Shown here: one piece after another, positions 1 to 7,696 of the stretch
Layout of the letters: each line of letters starts with the position of its first letter
Position numbering within the stretch: position 1 is the first letter of the stretch
Position numbers and translations under genes: made by a program
Assembly (NCBI GenBank): GCA_964569815.1
Contig: CAZMUN010000002.1
Coordinates: 4,642 to 68,641, forward strand
Length of the DNA: 64,000 nt
Direction of reading: 5' to 3'
Source: CAZMUN01 sp964569815
GTDB taxonomy: Archaea; Iainarchaeota; Iainarchaeia; Iainarchaeales; GCA-2688035
The notes under the pieces: model-generated
Told to the model about the DNA's origin: nothing
Database searches by the model: none
What the model saw: the letters and a program-made list of their open reading frames with translations, nothing else

Positions 1-490
1 ATGCTATATCATAAAGGTATTTTTGCTTCAGCCCGGTTAAAGACTTTGCCTCTTTGTAGCCAAGCTCGGCAATCAGTTCACTAACTTGCGGCGAGGAAAT
101 AAAAAAACCGTTTTTTTGCCGGAACAATTCGAATAGGTTCAGGCAGCCATCCCCAATGGTTATATTGGGGATTTTGGAGGGAACCGCCAAAACGCTCTTG
201 CCTTCAACAAGCCGCGTAGGGGAAACAGGCTCTATCTCGTTTTCAACGAGCGAGAACAGGGAATGTTTATCTGTAACCCTGATCTTCCTGCCTGTCTTTG
301 TGGTTATCTGCAGCATCTTTCCCCTAAGAGGATGCTTTATAAAATCAGCTATCTTTGAAAAGAACGCTTTTCCGTCGTTATCAAAGGTTACCACTTGGAG
401 GCTTTTCCTCTCTTCAACAATTTTTCCAATCTTCTCCCTGAAGATTCTTTTTCCGTCAAAAACTAGAAGTTCCTCGTCGTAAGGCAGGCT
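1..490 (-). mobile_element. Intein N-terminal part inside CDC48 D2
   Basis: The reading frame stays open after MWVGE, but the expected CDC48 continuation (EKAIRE-like) is replaced by [17 protein letters not shown], which fits intein block A with Ser as residue 1. About 75 residues on comes block [16 protein letters not shown], with the TxxH-type motif, then [15 protein letters not shown], the usual end of the first Hint half. The following [12 protein letters not shown] and [18 protein letters not shown] resemble the lead into a LAGLIDADG endonuclease region, though no endonuclease motif is visible before the window ends. The C-terminal splicing block (His-Asn then Ser/Thr/Cys) lies outside. 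Inteins at conserved ATPase sites are known in archaea, including CDC48. Confidence 0.88.
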
Positions 491-2083
491 CTCTCCAACC
501 CACATGCTTAAAAGTTCCGGCCCTTTGACGGAAATGAAGTTTGCCTCTGATTCCGAAGCAACGGCTTTTGCAAGAAGGGTTTTCCCTGTTCCAGGCGGCC
601 CAAAAAGCATTATTCCTGCCGGAGGCTTTATTCCCATTTTTTTAAAGCTTTCAGGCTTCTTTAAAGGCCATTCAACAGCCTGCTTAAGCTCTTCTTTTGC
701 CTCTTCCAGGTCGCCAACATCGGACCACTTAACATTGGGTATTTCAATGGTCACTTCCCTTAAGGCAGAGGGCTGCACATCCTTTAAGCCGTTTTGGAAG
801 TCGCGCTTGTTCACTTCCAAGGATTCAAGGATTTCCTGGGGAATCTTTTCCTCCTCCAAATCGATTTTTGGAATGTATCTGCGAAGGGCTTTCATTGCAG
901 CCTCTTTTCCCAAGGCAGCTAAATCCGCGCCAACAAAGCCGTGTGTGATGGATGCAAAAAACTCTAGTTCAACGTCTTTTGCCAAAGGCATTCCCCTTGT
1001 GTGAATCAACAGAATTTCTTTCCTTGACTTTTTGTCAGGCACAGGGAACTCTATTTCGCGGTCAAACCTGCCAGGCCTGCGCAAAGCTTCATCAAGGCTG
1101 TTCACGCGGTTGGTTGCTGCAATCACTATTACGTTTCCCCGTGCTTCCAAGCCGTCCATAAGGGAAAGTATTTGGGCTACTACACGCCTTTCAACTTCGC
1201 CTACAACCTCTTCTCGCTTTGGGGCAATGGCGTCAATTTCGTCAATGAAAATAATGCTTGGAGCGTTTTCTTCCGCTTCCTTGAAAATCTGCCTTATTCT
1301 TTCCTCGGCTTCGCCGACAAACTTTGACATTATTTCAGGGGCATTTATTGAAATAAAGTGGGCCTGTGTTTCGCTTGCAACGGCTTTTGCAAGAAGGGTT
1401 TTCCCTGTTCCAGGCGGCCCAAACAAAAGAACGCCTTTTGGCGGAACAATTCCAAGCTTTCTGAACAGCTCAGGGTGCTTCATTGGCAGTTCAACCATTT
1501 CGCGGACTTTTCTTATGGGCTCATCCAAGCCGCCTATGTCATCATAGGAAACGGTTGGAATGGCTTCAGGCTCTGTTTTGACAGGCTTTTCTTTGAGGGT
1601 TATTTGGGTAAAGTCAGTCACCTTTATTATGCCTCTTGGATTGGTGTCTACCACGCGGTAAACAAAACCTGAGCCAAAAACGCTTATCCAGACACTGTCC
1701 CCCAAAGTTAGGGGCCTGCCGAGAAAATTCTTTTTAAGTATGCGGTCATAGCCTGATGCAATTATCCTTATTTCCTGTGTAGGCGCCAAAACGATTTTTT
1801 TTGCTTCTTTTGGGGAACCTTTTTTTACCGTAACCTTTTCTCCAAGGCCGGCTCCTGTGTTGTGCCTTATGAAGCTGTCCATTCTTATCAAAAGCTTGCC
1901 TTCGTCTTCACTGCGGGCAGGCCATACGGTTGCAGCTGTTTTCTTTTGGCCTTCGATTTCAATTATGTCTCCGCTTGTTATGCCAAGAGTGCGCTTGGTT
2001 TCCCTGTCCAGGGTAACGATGTTTCGGCCAACATGTGTAGGGTCAGGGTCTGCTACCTTTAAGTCTACGCTTTTTTCCTGCAT
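1..2083 (-). CDS. cdc48: CDC48/VAT-type AAA+ ATPase, partial, intein-interrupted
   Basis: Two-domain AAA+ unfoldase of the CDC48/VAT (p97) family, which works with the archaeal proteasome in protein remodelling. It reads leftward from ATG 2083 and runs off the window. Residues 1 to about 190 are the N domain (begins [13 protein letters not shown]). D1 has Walker A GPPGTGKT at about residue 222 and Walker [10 protein letters not shown]2 has Walker A GPPGTGKT at about 495. At residue 532, just after MWVGE in D2, family similarity stops and an intein-like sequence begins (separate entry). GGGAG lies 12 nt upstream of the ATG; an in-frame TTG four codons earlier abuts that site and is less likely. 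The gene appears to be alone. Family assignment is secure; splicing is inferred. Confidence 0.93.
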   Translation of the reverse strand, partial: MQEKSVDLKVADPDPTHVGRNIVTLDRETKRTLGITSGDIIEIEGQKKTAATVWPARSEDEGKLLIRMDSFIRHNTGAGLGEKVTVKKGSPKEAKKIVLAPTQEIRIIASGYDRILKKNFLGRPLTLGDSVWISVFGSGFVYRVVDTNPRGIIKVTDFTQITLKEKPVKTEPEAIPTVSYDDIGGLDEPIRKVREMVELPMKHPELFRKLGIVPPKGVLLFGPPGTGKTLLAKAVASETQAHFISINAPEIMSKFVGEAEERIRQIFKEAEENAPSIIFIDEIDAIAPKREEVVGEVERRVVAQILSLMDGLEARGNVIVIAATNRVNSLDEALRRPGRFDREIEFPVPDKKSRKEILLIHTRGMPLAKDVELEFFASITHGFVGADLAALGKEAAMKALRRYIPKIDLEEEKIPQEILESLEVNKRDFQNGLKDVQPSALREVTIEIPNVKWSDVGDLEEAKEELKQAVEWPLKKPESFKKMGIKPPAGIMLFGPPGTGKTLLAKAVASESEANFISVKGPELLSMWVGESLPYDEELLVFDGKRIFREKIGKIVEERKSLQVVTFDNDGKAFFSKIADFIKHPLRGKMLQITTKTGRKIRVTDKHSLFSLVENEIEPVSPTRLVEGKSVLAVPSKIPNITIGDGCLNLFELFRQKNGFFISSPQVSELIAELGYKEAKSLTGLKQKYLYDIA
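558..604. repeat. 47-bp direct repeat, copy in CDC48 D2
   Basis: These 47 bases, covering the D2 Walker A codons, are identical base for base to 1377-1423, which cover the D1 Walker A. The two domains differ much more on either side, so this looks like local gene conversion or strong constraint rather than recent duplication. Confidence 0.85.
1377..1423. repeat. 47-bp direct repeat, copy in CDC48 D1
   Basis: Partner of 558-604, same orientation, identical over 47 bases and centred on the D1 Walker A codons. Confidence 0.85.
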
Positions 2084-2128
2084 TTTTGCATACAACTCCC
2101 TTTAAATCTATTATTTTACTGGAAAGAA

Positions 2129-2914
2129 TTAAAAGCGTTCCTTAATGGAAAGCCTGTCTCCAGGCAAAACCGTGATGATGGCTTCCAGTGACAGTTTTTT
2201 CCCACCAAACCTTTTGAGCAAGGTTTTGGCTATATCGCTTCTTTTTTCGTTTCCAAAGCCAATTCTGGCAAAATCCAAGCAATTTTTTTTCACGGCAGAG
2301 GAAGGGCCGCCCATTGGAACAAAGCCTTGGTCGAGGTTGAGAAGCCCTAGCGCAAAATCAAGCGGGGTTTTTCTAAACCATTGCCTTTTGCCGTAAACCA
2401 TGAAAGCCCCTGTTCCAAGAGATTCCCCGCTTGGAGCGCTTTTTGAAACCTGTTCTTTGGGGACAGCGTAAACGTCCACGCTTGGAAGCTGCTGGGACCA
2501 GGCCTTGCTTCTTACAGCCGCAAATTCTGCTGCTTCCCGAATGCTTTGCTGAGGAATTTTTTTTCCATCGGATTTTACAGCAACTGATGCCGCTCCCTGG
2601 ATGTCTGCGTGAAGAAAGAGGTCTTTTTCTGAAAGATGCTTTTTTACAACTGTTTCGTTGCTTTTGGCGTCACGGCCTGCTATGACAAGAAAGCCCTGAC
2701 TGGTTTTGAACCAGTGAAAGGCCTGAAACCAGTGGGTTTTGGCCTTTTTGGAAAGCTTTTCCGGCTTTGGCTTTTTCTGCCTGCTGGCCTTTTTTTCCAT
2801 GCCAGCCATGGCTGTCCTTAGGCCTGCAAGCTTCTTTTTGGCCTTTTTGCTTTTATCAAAGTAGGATGAAGCATTCTCTTCCAGGCTTTTCCCCAAATCC
2901 AATTCAACGTCCAT
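2129..2914 (-). CDS. Stand-alone NFACT-R (RqcH C-terminal half) protein
   Basis: 261 residues. The N-terminal 65 are a Lys/Ala-rich coiled-coil-like stretch; residues about 65-190 match the NFACT-R domain (formerly DUF814), with DLFLHADIQGAASVAVK corresponding to the family signature D-hydrophobic-HA-x-GA. In full archaeal and bacterial RqcH/NEMF proteins this domain follows an NFACT-N domain and a long coiled coil, in roughly 550-700 residues in all. Here the N-terminal half is absent: only 26 bases separate the start from the regulator gene at 2941. NFACT-R binds tRNA/60S-type features in ribosome-associated quality control, so a translation or RNA role is likely, but CAT-tailing cannot be assumed. 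Downstream comes CDC48 on the same strand. Confidence 0.8.
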   Translation of the reverse strand: MDVELDLGKSLEENASSYFDKSKKAKKKLAGLRTAMAGMEKKASRQKKPKPEKLSKKAKTHWFQAFHWFKTSQGFLVIAGRDAKSNETVVKKHLSEKDLFLHADIQGAASVAVKSDGKKIPQQSIREAAEFAAVRSKAWSQQLPSVDVYAVPKEQVSKSAPSGESLGTGAFMVYGKRQWFRKTPLDFALGLLNLDQGFVPMGGPSSAVKKNCLDFARIGFGNEKRSDIAKTLLKRFGGKKLSLEAIITVLPGDRLSIKERF

Positions 2915-2940
2915 AGCAAAAACACTGCAAAAGCATTTAA

Positions 2941-3462
2941 CTAGCTTTTCCCGCCCTCTTTGATTAATTCAACTATGCTTTTGGTCCTGCTTTCTTGCTT
3001 AAAAACAGGCTCAACTGAAAAAAAGTTCTGAAGGTTTTTTACTGCTGCATGGTATCCTGGTATTGACATATACCTGGACTGGAATTCCTTGTGGCAGGAT
3101 TCAACGTCCTTGTGGATATGCCTTACCATCACGTTCCAGTTTCCGCCGGCCATTACAGAGCTTATCCAGTAAACATGGGGGTCTTTTTCCGCTACACCAA
3201 GAATTTTTTCAAAAATTTTTTGGTTGCCCATGTCAATCTGGTAAAGGGTTGTAACTTCCAAATCATACCCCAGTTTGCGAAAATCTATTTTTGGGCCAAA
3301 GCCCTTCAAAACAGCTTCTTTTTCAAGAAAGGCAAGGCTGCTTTTGATTGTAGCCTTATGGTATCCAGTGGCCTTTTGAATCTGGCGTATGTTTGGCTGA
3401 ACACTGCCTTTTTTGAGAAGGGCCTCAAGCAGGTTTACCCTAATTTCATCGTTTACCTTCAT
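2941..3462 (-). CDS. Lrp/AsnC-like transcriptional regulator
   Basis: 173 residues from ATG 3462 (MKVNDEIRVNLLEALLKKG). Residues 1-60 form a winged helix-turn-helix (NIRQIQKATGYHKATIKSSLAFLEKEAV), followed by a region laid out like the Lrp/AsnC ligand-binding ferredoxin-like fold (KLGYDLEVTTLYQIDMG; PHVYWISSVMAGGNWNVMV). The frame is open a further 82 codons upstream, but that part is hydrophobic, unlike the family, and lies over the inverted repeat behind topA, so the internal start is preferred. It is a distant member; the ligand is unknown. Confidence 0.7.
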   Translation of the reverse strand: MKVNDEIRVNLLEALLKKGSVQPNIRQIQKATGYHKATIKSSLAFLEKEAVLKGFGPKIDFRKLGYDLEVTTLYQIDMGNQKIFEKILGVAEKDPHVYWISSVMAGGNWNVMVRHIHKDVESCHKEFQSRYMSIPGYHAAVKNLQNFFSVEPVFKQESRTKSIVELIKEGGKS

Positions 3463-3634
3463 CTGATTAGGCAAAAATACCACAAATATAGATAATGGAA
3501 CATTTTTAAAAACAAACGTGTTTAAAATGGAACACAAAAAACTCAAGAGTTGATATAAAGATGTTAAGCGCATATATTTACGCAGTAAAAAGGAGGGATT
3601 TACTAGAATAGGTTGCATAGAATTTACACAATGA

Positions 3635-3706
3635 GTTGAGAGAAGGGGAATAGGCTCACCAGGCTCAAACTGGCTCTCGAAAAAAAGAGTTTTCCCTTCT
3701 CTCAAC
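3635..3706. repeat. Inverted repeat overlapping topA stop
   Basis: A 13-bp arm (3635-3647, gttgagagaaggg) is perfectly complementary to 3694-3706 across a 46-base loop. The right arm contains the topA stop codon (3702-3704). The loop holds shorter self-complementary pieces (accag/ctggc, ctc/gag). It could be a 3' structure for topA mRNA, a terminator before the Lrp-like gene, or a small RNA; none can be chosen from sequence alone. Confidence 0.6.
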
Positions 3707-5804
3707 AACCTACTTCTTTTTTTCCGTTCTGCTCTTTAGAGGCGTTTTTTGCAAAATTTTTCCTCGATTTCTTGTTTTTGCCCCAGTTTTCCTTGGATTT
3801 GCAGTTTGGGTCAATGCACATCTTGTAGCGGTATCGCCTTGCATTGACCTTTATCATAAGGTTGTTGCATTCAGGGCATCTTTCTGGCTCCAAAGAAGAA
3901 ACAGAGCCCTTTTGCGGCAAAGGATAGGTTACAGTGCATTTTGGGTAAGCGGTGCAGCCCAGAAACCTTTTTCCTGAACGGCCGCGCCTTATGATTAGCT
4001 CTCCTTTGCAGTCTTTTCCAGGGCAGGGCCCGATTATGGAGTCGGCTCTTGCAGCATTCCTTATCTTGGAGCCTATTTCGTTCCTGTTTTTCAAAAGCGG
4101 GTCCAAGGCCTTGGAAAGGAAGGCCCGGCTTTCTTTGACAACGTCCTGCTTCGCTTTTTTGCCGTTGGCAACAAGGTCCATTTCCTTTTCAAGGTTTGCA
4201 GTCATCTCAGGCTTCACCACTGCACTTTCATGCTTTTGAAGGCTGTCTACGACAGCAAAAGCTATTTTTGTCGGAATCAGGGCCTTCTGGCCCTCAACGT
4301 AGTGCCGGCTGTAAAGCTTTTGAATGGTTTCAGCACGGGTTGACTTTGTTCCAAGGTTGAGCTCAGACATGGCTTTGATCAAAGAGCCCTGGCTGTATCT
4401 TGCAGGAGGCTGGGTTTCCTTTTCAAGCAAGTCAAGCTTTTCAAGGCTGGCCTTGTCGCCTTTTTTTAGCGCAGGAAGAATGGTTTCCGTTGCCTTGCTG
4501 TAAGGGTAAAAAAGCTTCCAGCCTTTTTCAAGGTAACGCTGGCCTTTTGCAACAAAAGGCTCTTTGTTCAAATCAATGCCAACTGAAAGGTTTTCGGTTA
4601 CTGCGTCGTCTGCCAGCGTCGCCATAAAGCGCCTGCAGACCAACTCATAGATTTTCCAGCTCAGGGCATCAAGCTTTCCTTTTGGCACGGCCGAAACAGG
4701 GTGAATCGGCGGATGGTCTTTTGCTTCCTTTCCACGGCTGGCTTCAAGTTTTCCTTTTTCTAAAAGCCTGGAAACAAGCCCCTGAAAATCGGAAACCTTG
4801 GCCAGCTCATTCAGCGTTGCCTTTAAGTCAAGGGTCTTTGGGTAAACCGAGTTGTCTGTTCGCGGGTAAGAAATGTAACCTGCCTGATACAAGGATTCCG
4901 CGACTTGCATTGCACGGCCTGCAGAAAGGCCCAAAGAGGTTGAAGCCCTAAGAAAGGAAGTGGTGTTAAAAGGCAGTGGCTTGGAAAGAGTCTTTTTTGA
5001 TTTTTTCACAGAGGAAACTGTTCCAACAGGCGGCTCTCCGCATTTGCTGGCTTGGCCTGCTTCAGACTTGTTCCAAAACTTGCCTTTTTTGTGAACGGCT
5101 TCAAATTTTTTTTGGTCTTTTTCAAACAGTGCTGAAAGAACCCAGTATTTTTTTGCCTTAAAAGCCATTCTTTCCTTTTCCCTGTCCACTATTAAAGCAA
5201 GCGTTGGCCCCTGAACGCGGCCTGTTGAAAGAAACTCTTTTCCCAAACGGCCAGAAATCAGTGAAAGAAACCTTGTTAGTACAGCGCCCCAAACAAGGTC
5301 TATTTCACGCCTTGAATTCGCGCTTTCAGCAAGGTCAAAGTCAAGCTTTCCAAGGCTCGAAAACGCGTCTTCGATGTCTTTTTTGGTTATGGCGGAAAAG
5401 ATGGCTCTTTTCACTTCAAGCCCTGGGCTGGCTTCTTTAAGGATGTTTAAAGCTTCCAAGCCGATTGCTTCGCCTTCACGGTCTGCGTCTGTTGCAATCA
5501 CAACCTCGTCTACCTCTGAAGCAATTTTTTTCAAAAGCCCTGAAATGCTGCGCTCTGTTTTCTGGTAGCTTATTTCTGCATCGGCAAGCTTTTTCAAATC
5601 GGTTCCAAGCCACTGCTGGTAGCGGATAGGAAAGTCCACGTCCACTATATGACCCGACAATGGAACAACTGTGTAGAGCTTGCCATCCCTTTCAAAATCA
5701 AACCTGACGGCATTTTCCGACCGGGTTCCAGGAACCTGCTTTCCGGCAAGAAAGGCCGCAATTCTCCTGCCAGCAATGGCCTTCTCCGCAATTATTAGAA
5801 TCAT
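3702..5804 (-). CDS. topA: DNA topoisomerase I (type IA)
   Basis: 700 residues. Type IA topoisomerase that relaxes negatively supercoiled DNA. TOPRIM domain at 1 to about 150 (MILIIAEK at the start; ATDADREGEA about 104-113). The catalytic Tyr lies in GYISYPRTDNS at about 313. The body continues to about 590, then a C-terminal module with two four-Cys fingers (CPGKDC...CTAYPKC and CPECNN...CIDPNC) and a Lys/Asn-rich tail. There is no N-terminal helicase, so it is not a reverse gyrase. Length is usual for archaeal topA. It appears to be a single-gene unit; its 3' end sits in the inverted repeat at 3635-3706. Confidence 0.96.
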   Translation of the reverse strand: MILIIAEKAIAGRRIAAFLAGKQVPGTRSENAVRFDFERDGKLYTVVPLSGHIVDVDFPIRYQQWLGTDLKKLADAEISYQKTERSISGLLKKIASEVDEVVIATDADREGEAIGLEALNILKEASPGLEVKRAIFSAITKKDIEDAFSSLGKLDFDLAESANSRREIDLVWGAVLTRFLSLISGRLGKEFLSTGRVQGPTLALIVDREKERMAFKAKKYWVLSALFEKDQKKFEAVHKKGKFWNKSEAGQASKCGEPPVGTVSSVKKSKKTLSKPLPFNTTSFLRASTSLGLSAGRAMQVAESLYQAGYISYPRTDNSVYPKTLDLKATLNELAKVSDFQGLVSRLLEKGKLEASRGKEAKDHPPIHPVSAVPKGKLDALSWKIYELVCRRFMATLADDAVTENLSVGIDLNKEPFVAKGQRYLEKGWKLFYPYSKATETILPALKKGDKASLEKLDLLEKETQPPARYSQGSLIKAMSELNLGTKSTRAETIQKLYSRHYVEGQKALIPTKIAFAVVDSLQKHESAVVKPEMTANLEKEMDLVANGKKAKQDVVKESRAFLSKALDPLLKNRNEIGSKIRNAARADSIIGPCPGKDCKGELIIRRGRSGKRFLGCTAYPKCTVTYPLPQKGSVSSLEPERCPECNNLMIKVNARRYRYKMCIDPNCKSKENWGKNKKSRKNFAKNASKEQNGKKEVGC

Positions 5805-5876
5805 TTCAAATCAAGACTTTTTCAACTATCTTCTGTAACAAAAACTATAAAAACAAAGAAGAGCTTTTCTTGCTAC

Positions 5877-7148
5877 ATGGCCCTTAACGGCTTCATGCAG
5901 GCTCCAGTTGAACCGCTTTTGCTTATGACACAGCTTGCCATAATTCTGGCACTGGGAATAGTGGCAAAAGATGTTGCAAACAAAACAAAGCTTCCTTTCG
6001 TCATACTTTTAGTGGTGTTTGGAACAGTTTTTGCCTCAATAGGAACTTTAAACCTGGAATCAATGGGAAATTTGCCCGACCTTATCAGAATCCTTGCCCT
6101 TATAATAGTGGTTTTCAGCGCAGGCTTCAACCTAAAGCTCCGAGAAGTCCAAGCAGACGGAAAACTCATTCTCAGCTTGGCAACCCTGGGCGTTTTTCTA
6201 GCCATGTTTATTGTAAGCGGAATAACCTTTGCATTGCTGAGCATTCCCCTGCTTAGCGCAATAGTTTTGGGCGCGCTTTTAAGCGGAAACGACAGCGCTG
6301 TTATTAGCTCGGTGGAAGCCCCAAAGCAGGACCGCATAAAGACCATTCTTTTAACAGAGTCTGTTTTCAACCAGCCTCTTACCTTGATTCTGCCGCTGAT
6401 TCTGCTGGATTACCTGATAAAACCCGAAATGGCCTGGCTCAACATCCCAAAATTCTTTGGAATGCTTTTAATTGGCGGAATTGTTGGCGTGGGCGGGGCG
6501 TTCTGGGGCCAAAAAATACTCGAGGCAAGCAGGCACAAGCACGAGGAAATAATTGGCTTGATGATAGCAATAGGAGTCTATGTAATAAGCGAAAACTTTT
6601 TCGGTTCAGGAATAGTTGCCGTTGCCATAACCTCGCTTCTGCTAAGCAGCTCGGCAAAAAAAGAAACCAAGCTTTTGGGAAAATTCACAGAACAGCTTGC
6701 CTTCCTTTTCACAATCTTTGTTTTTGTTCTGCTTGGAATGCAGTTCACTTTAGGCGAACTGGCAGTGCTTGGAATAACAAGGTATGAAGTTATAGTCATT
6801 GCAGTCGCCCTTCTGATTGCAAGAATTGTTTCAGTCGGGCTTCTTACCCACAAAACAGACCTGGGCTTTTTGCAAAGAATAAAGCTTGGGCTGATTTCCC
6901 CAAAGGGAATCGGGCCGGCGGCCATGGCCCCGCTGTTTGTGGCCTTCGGGGTAACAGGTTCAGACACCATACTAAAAATAGTCTACATCGCAATAATAGT
7001 GAGTGTCTTCATTTCGATGGCGGCATTCAGCTTTGGAATGAGCCAAAAGACGATCAAAGAACAAAGAAAAGAAAAAAAACAGGAAAGAAAATACAAAAAA
7101 GAAGAAGAGGCTAAAGCTTCTTCTGCAAAGACTCAGAAGGCAAAATAG
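5877..7148 (+). CDS. CPA-type Na+/H+ antiporter-like membrane protein
   Basis: 423 residues with about 12 hydrophobic segments and a charged tail rich in KKE (390-423), the layout of NhaP/CPA1 antiporters. The first active-site region is present as SGNDSAV (Asp139). The second, normally ES-x-x-ND with an Asp needed for ion binding, reads ESVFNQPLTL: Gln166 (codon CAG, 6372-6374) stands where Asp is expected. The late conserved Arg region reads SPKGIGPAAMAP, with Lys. This is either an unusual antiporter or a relative with a different substrate or a sensor role. It starts 72 bases from divergent topA and overlaps the AsnC gene tail-to-tail by 38 bases. Confidence 0.82.
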   Translation: MALNGFMQAPVEPLLLMTQLAIILALGIVAKDVANKTKLPFVILLVVFGTVFASIGTLNLESMGNLPDLIRILALIIVVFSAGFNLKLREVQADGKLILSLATLGVFLAMFIVSGITFALLSIPLLSAIVLGALLSGNDSAVISSVEAPKQDRIKTILLTESVFNQPLTLILPLILLDYLIKPEMAWLNIPKFFGMLLIGGIVGVGGAFWGQKILEASRHKHEEIIGLMIAIGVYVISENFFGSGIVAVAITSLLLSSSAKKETKLLGKFTEQLAFLFTIFVFVLLGMQFTLGELAVLGITRYEVIVIAVALLIARIVSVGLLTHKTDLGFLQRIKLGLISPKGIGPAAMAPLFVAFGVTGSDTILKIVYIAIIVSVFISMAAFSFGMSQKTIKEQRKEKKQERKYKKEEEAKASSAKTQKAK

Positions 7149-7593
7149 GGCCCTGCTTCAATTCAGACAAAACCACCAGTGCCTTAAGGTCTATTACCCC
7201 GTCAAGCAATCCAATCCTCGAAATCGCCTTTTCAGCCTGGCCCAAGTCGTTTACAACGATTTTTGCAAGCAGGTTGTATTCACCCAAAACCTGGTACAAT
7301 TCAACAACGTAATCCAAATCATTGAGCTTTTTGAAAAGGTCCTTGTTCTTCCCTATCTCGGAGCGAACCTGAACATAAACAGGGTTTTCAAAGCCCAATG
7401 CCTTGAGGTTGAGGCTGGCGCTTATGCCGCTTATGATGCCACGCCTTTTAAGGCTTTCAACACGCTTCTTTACAGCAACGTCAGTCAGAGAAGTCTGCTT
7501 GGCAATGCTGCTGAAACTCGCCCTGCCGTCGTTCAAAAGGTTTTTCAAAATCGTCAAATCAATTTTGTCAAAGCTAGCCTGCATTAAAAACAC
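7111..7593 (-). CDS. Lrp/AsnC family transcriptional regulator
   Basis: 160 residues (157 if it starts at MQASFDKIDL, 7584). N-terminal winged helix (DLTILKNLLNDGRASFSSIAKQTSLTDVAVKKRVESLKRRGII), then the Lrp ligand/oligomer domain (YVQVRSEIG; VVELYQVLGEYNLLAKIV). It is a compact, typical archaeal Lrp-like protein and probably binds as a dimer or octamer. It converges on the antiporter gene with 38 bases of overlap, and its promoter region (7594-7696) is shared with the divergent NrdD-like gene, making that gene or itself plausible targets. Confidence 0.88.
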   Translation of the reverse strand: MFLMQASFDKIDLTILKNLLNDGRASFSSIAKQTSLTDVAVKKRVESLKRRGIISGISASLNLKALGFENPVYVQVRSEIGKNKDLFKKLNDLDYVVELYQVLGEYNLLAKIVVNDLGQAEKAISRIGLLDGVIDLKALVVLSELKQGPILPSESLQKKL

Positions 7594-7696
7594 TCCACCA
7601 TCATTAATAATTCAAATAAAAGTTTATTAAAAAGTTTGCTTTCCAAAGGCCAAAATTAGGCAGTTAAGGGTTTCGCAGCACCCTTTGATAGGAGTT

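Noticed and set aside
3702..5804. Reverse gyrase
   Set aside because: No helicase domain precedes the topoisomerase; length and motifs are those of plain topA.
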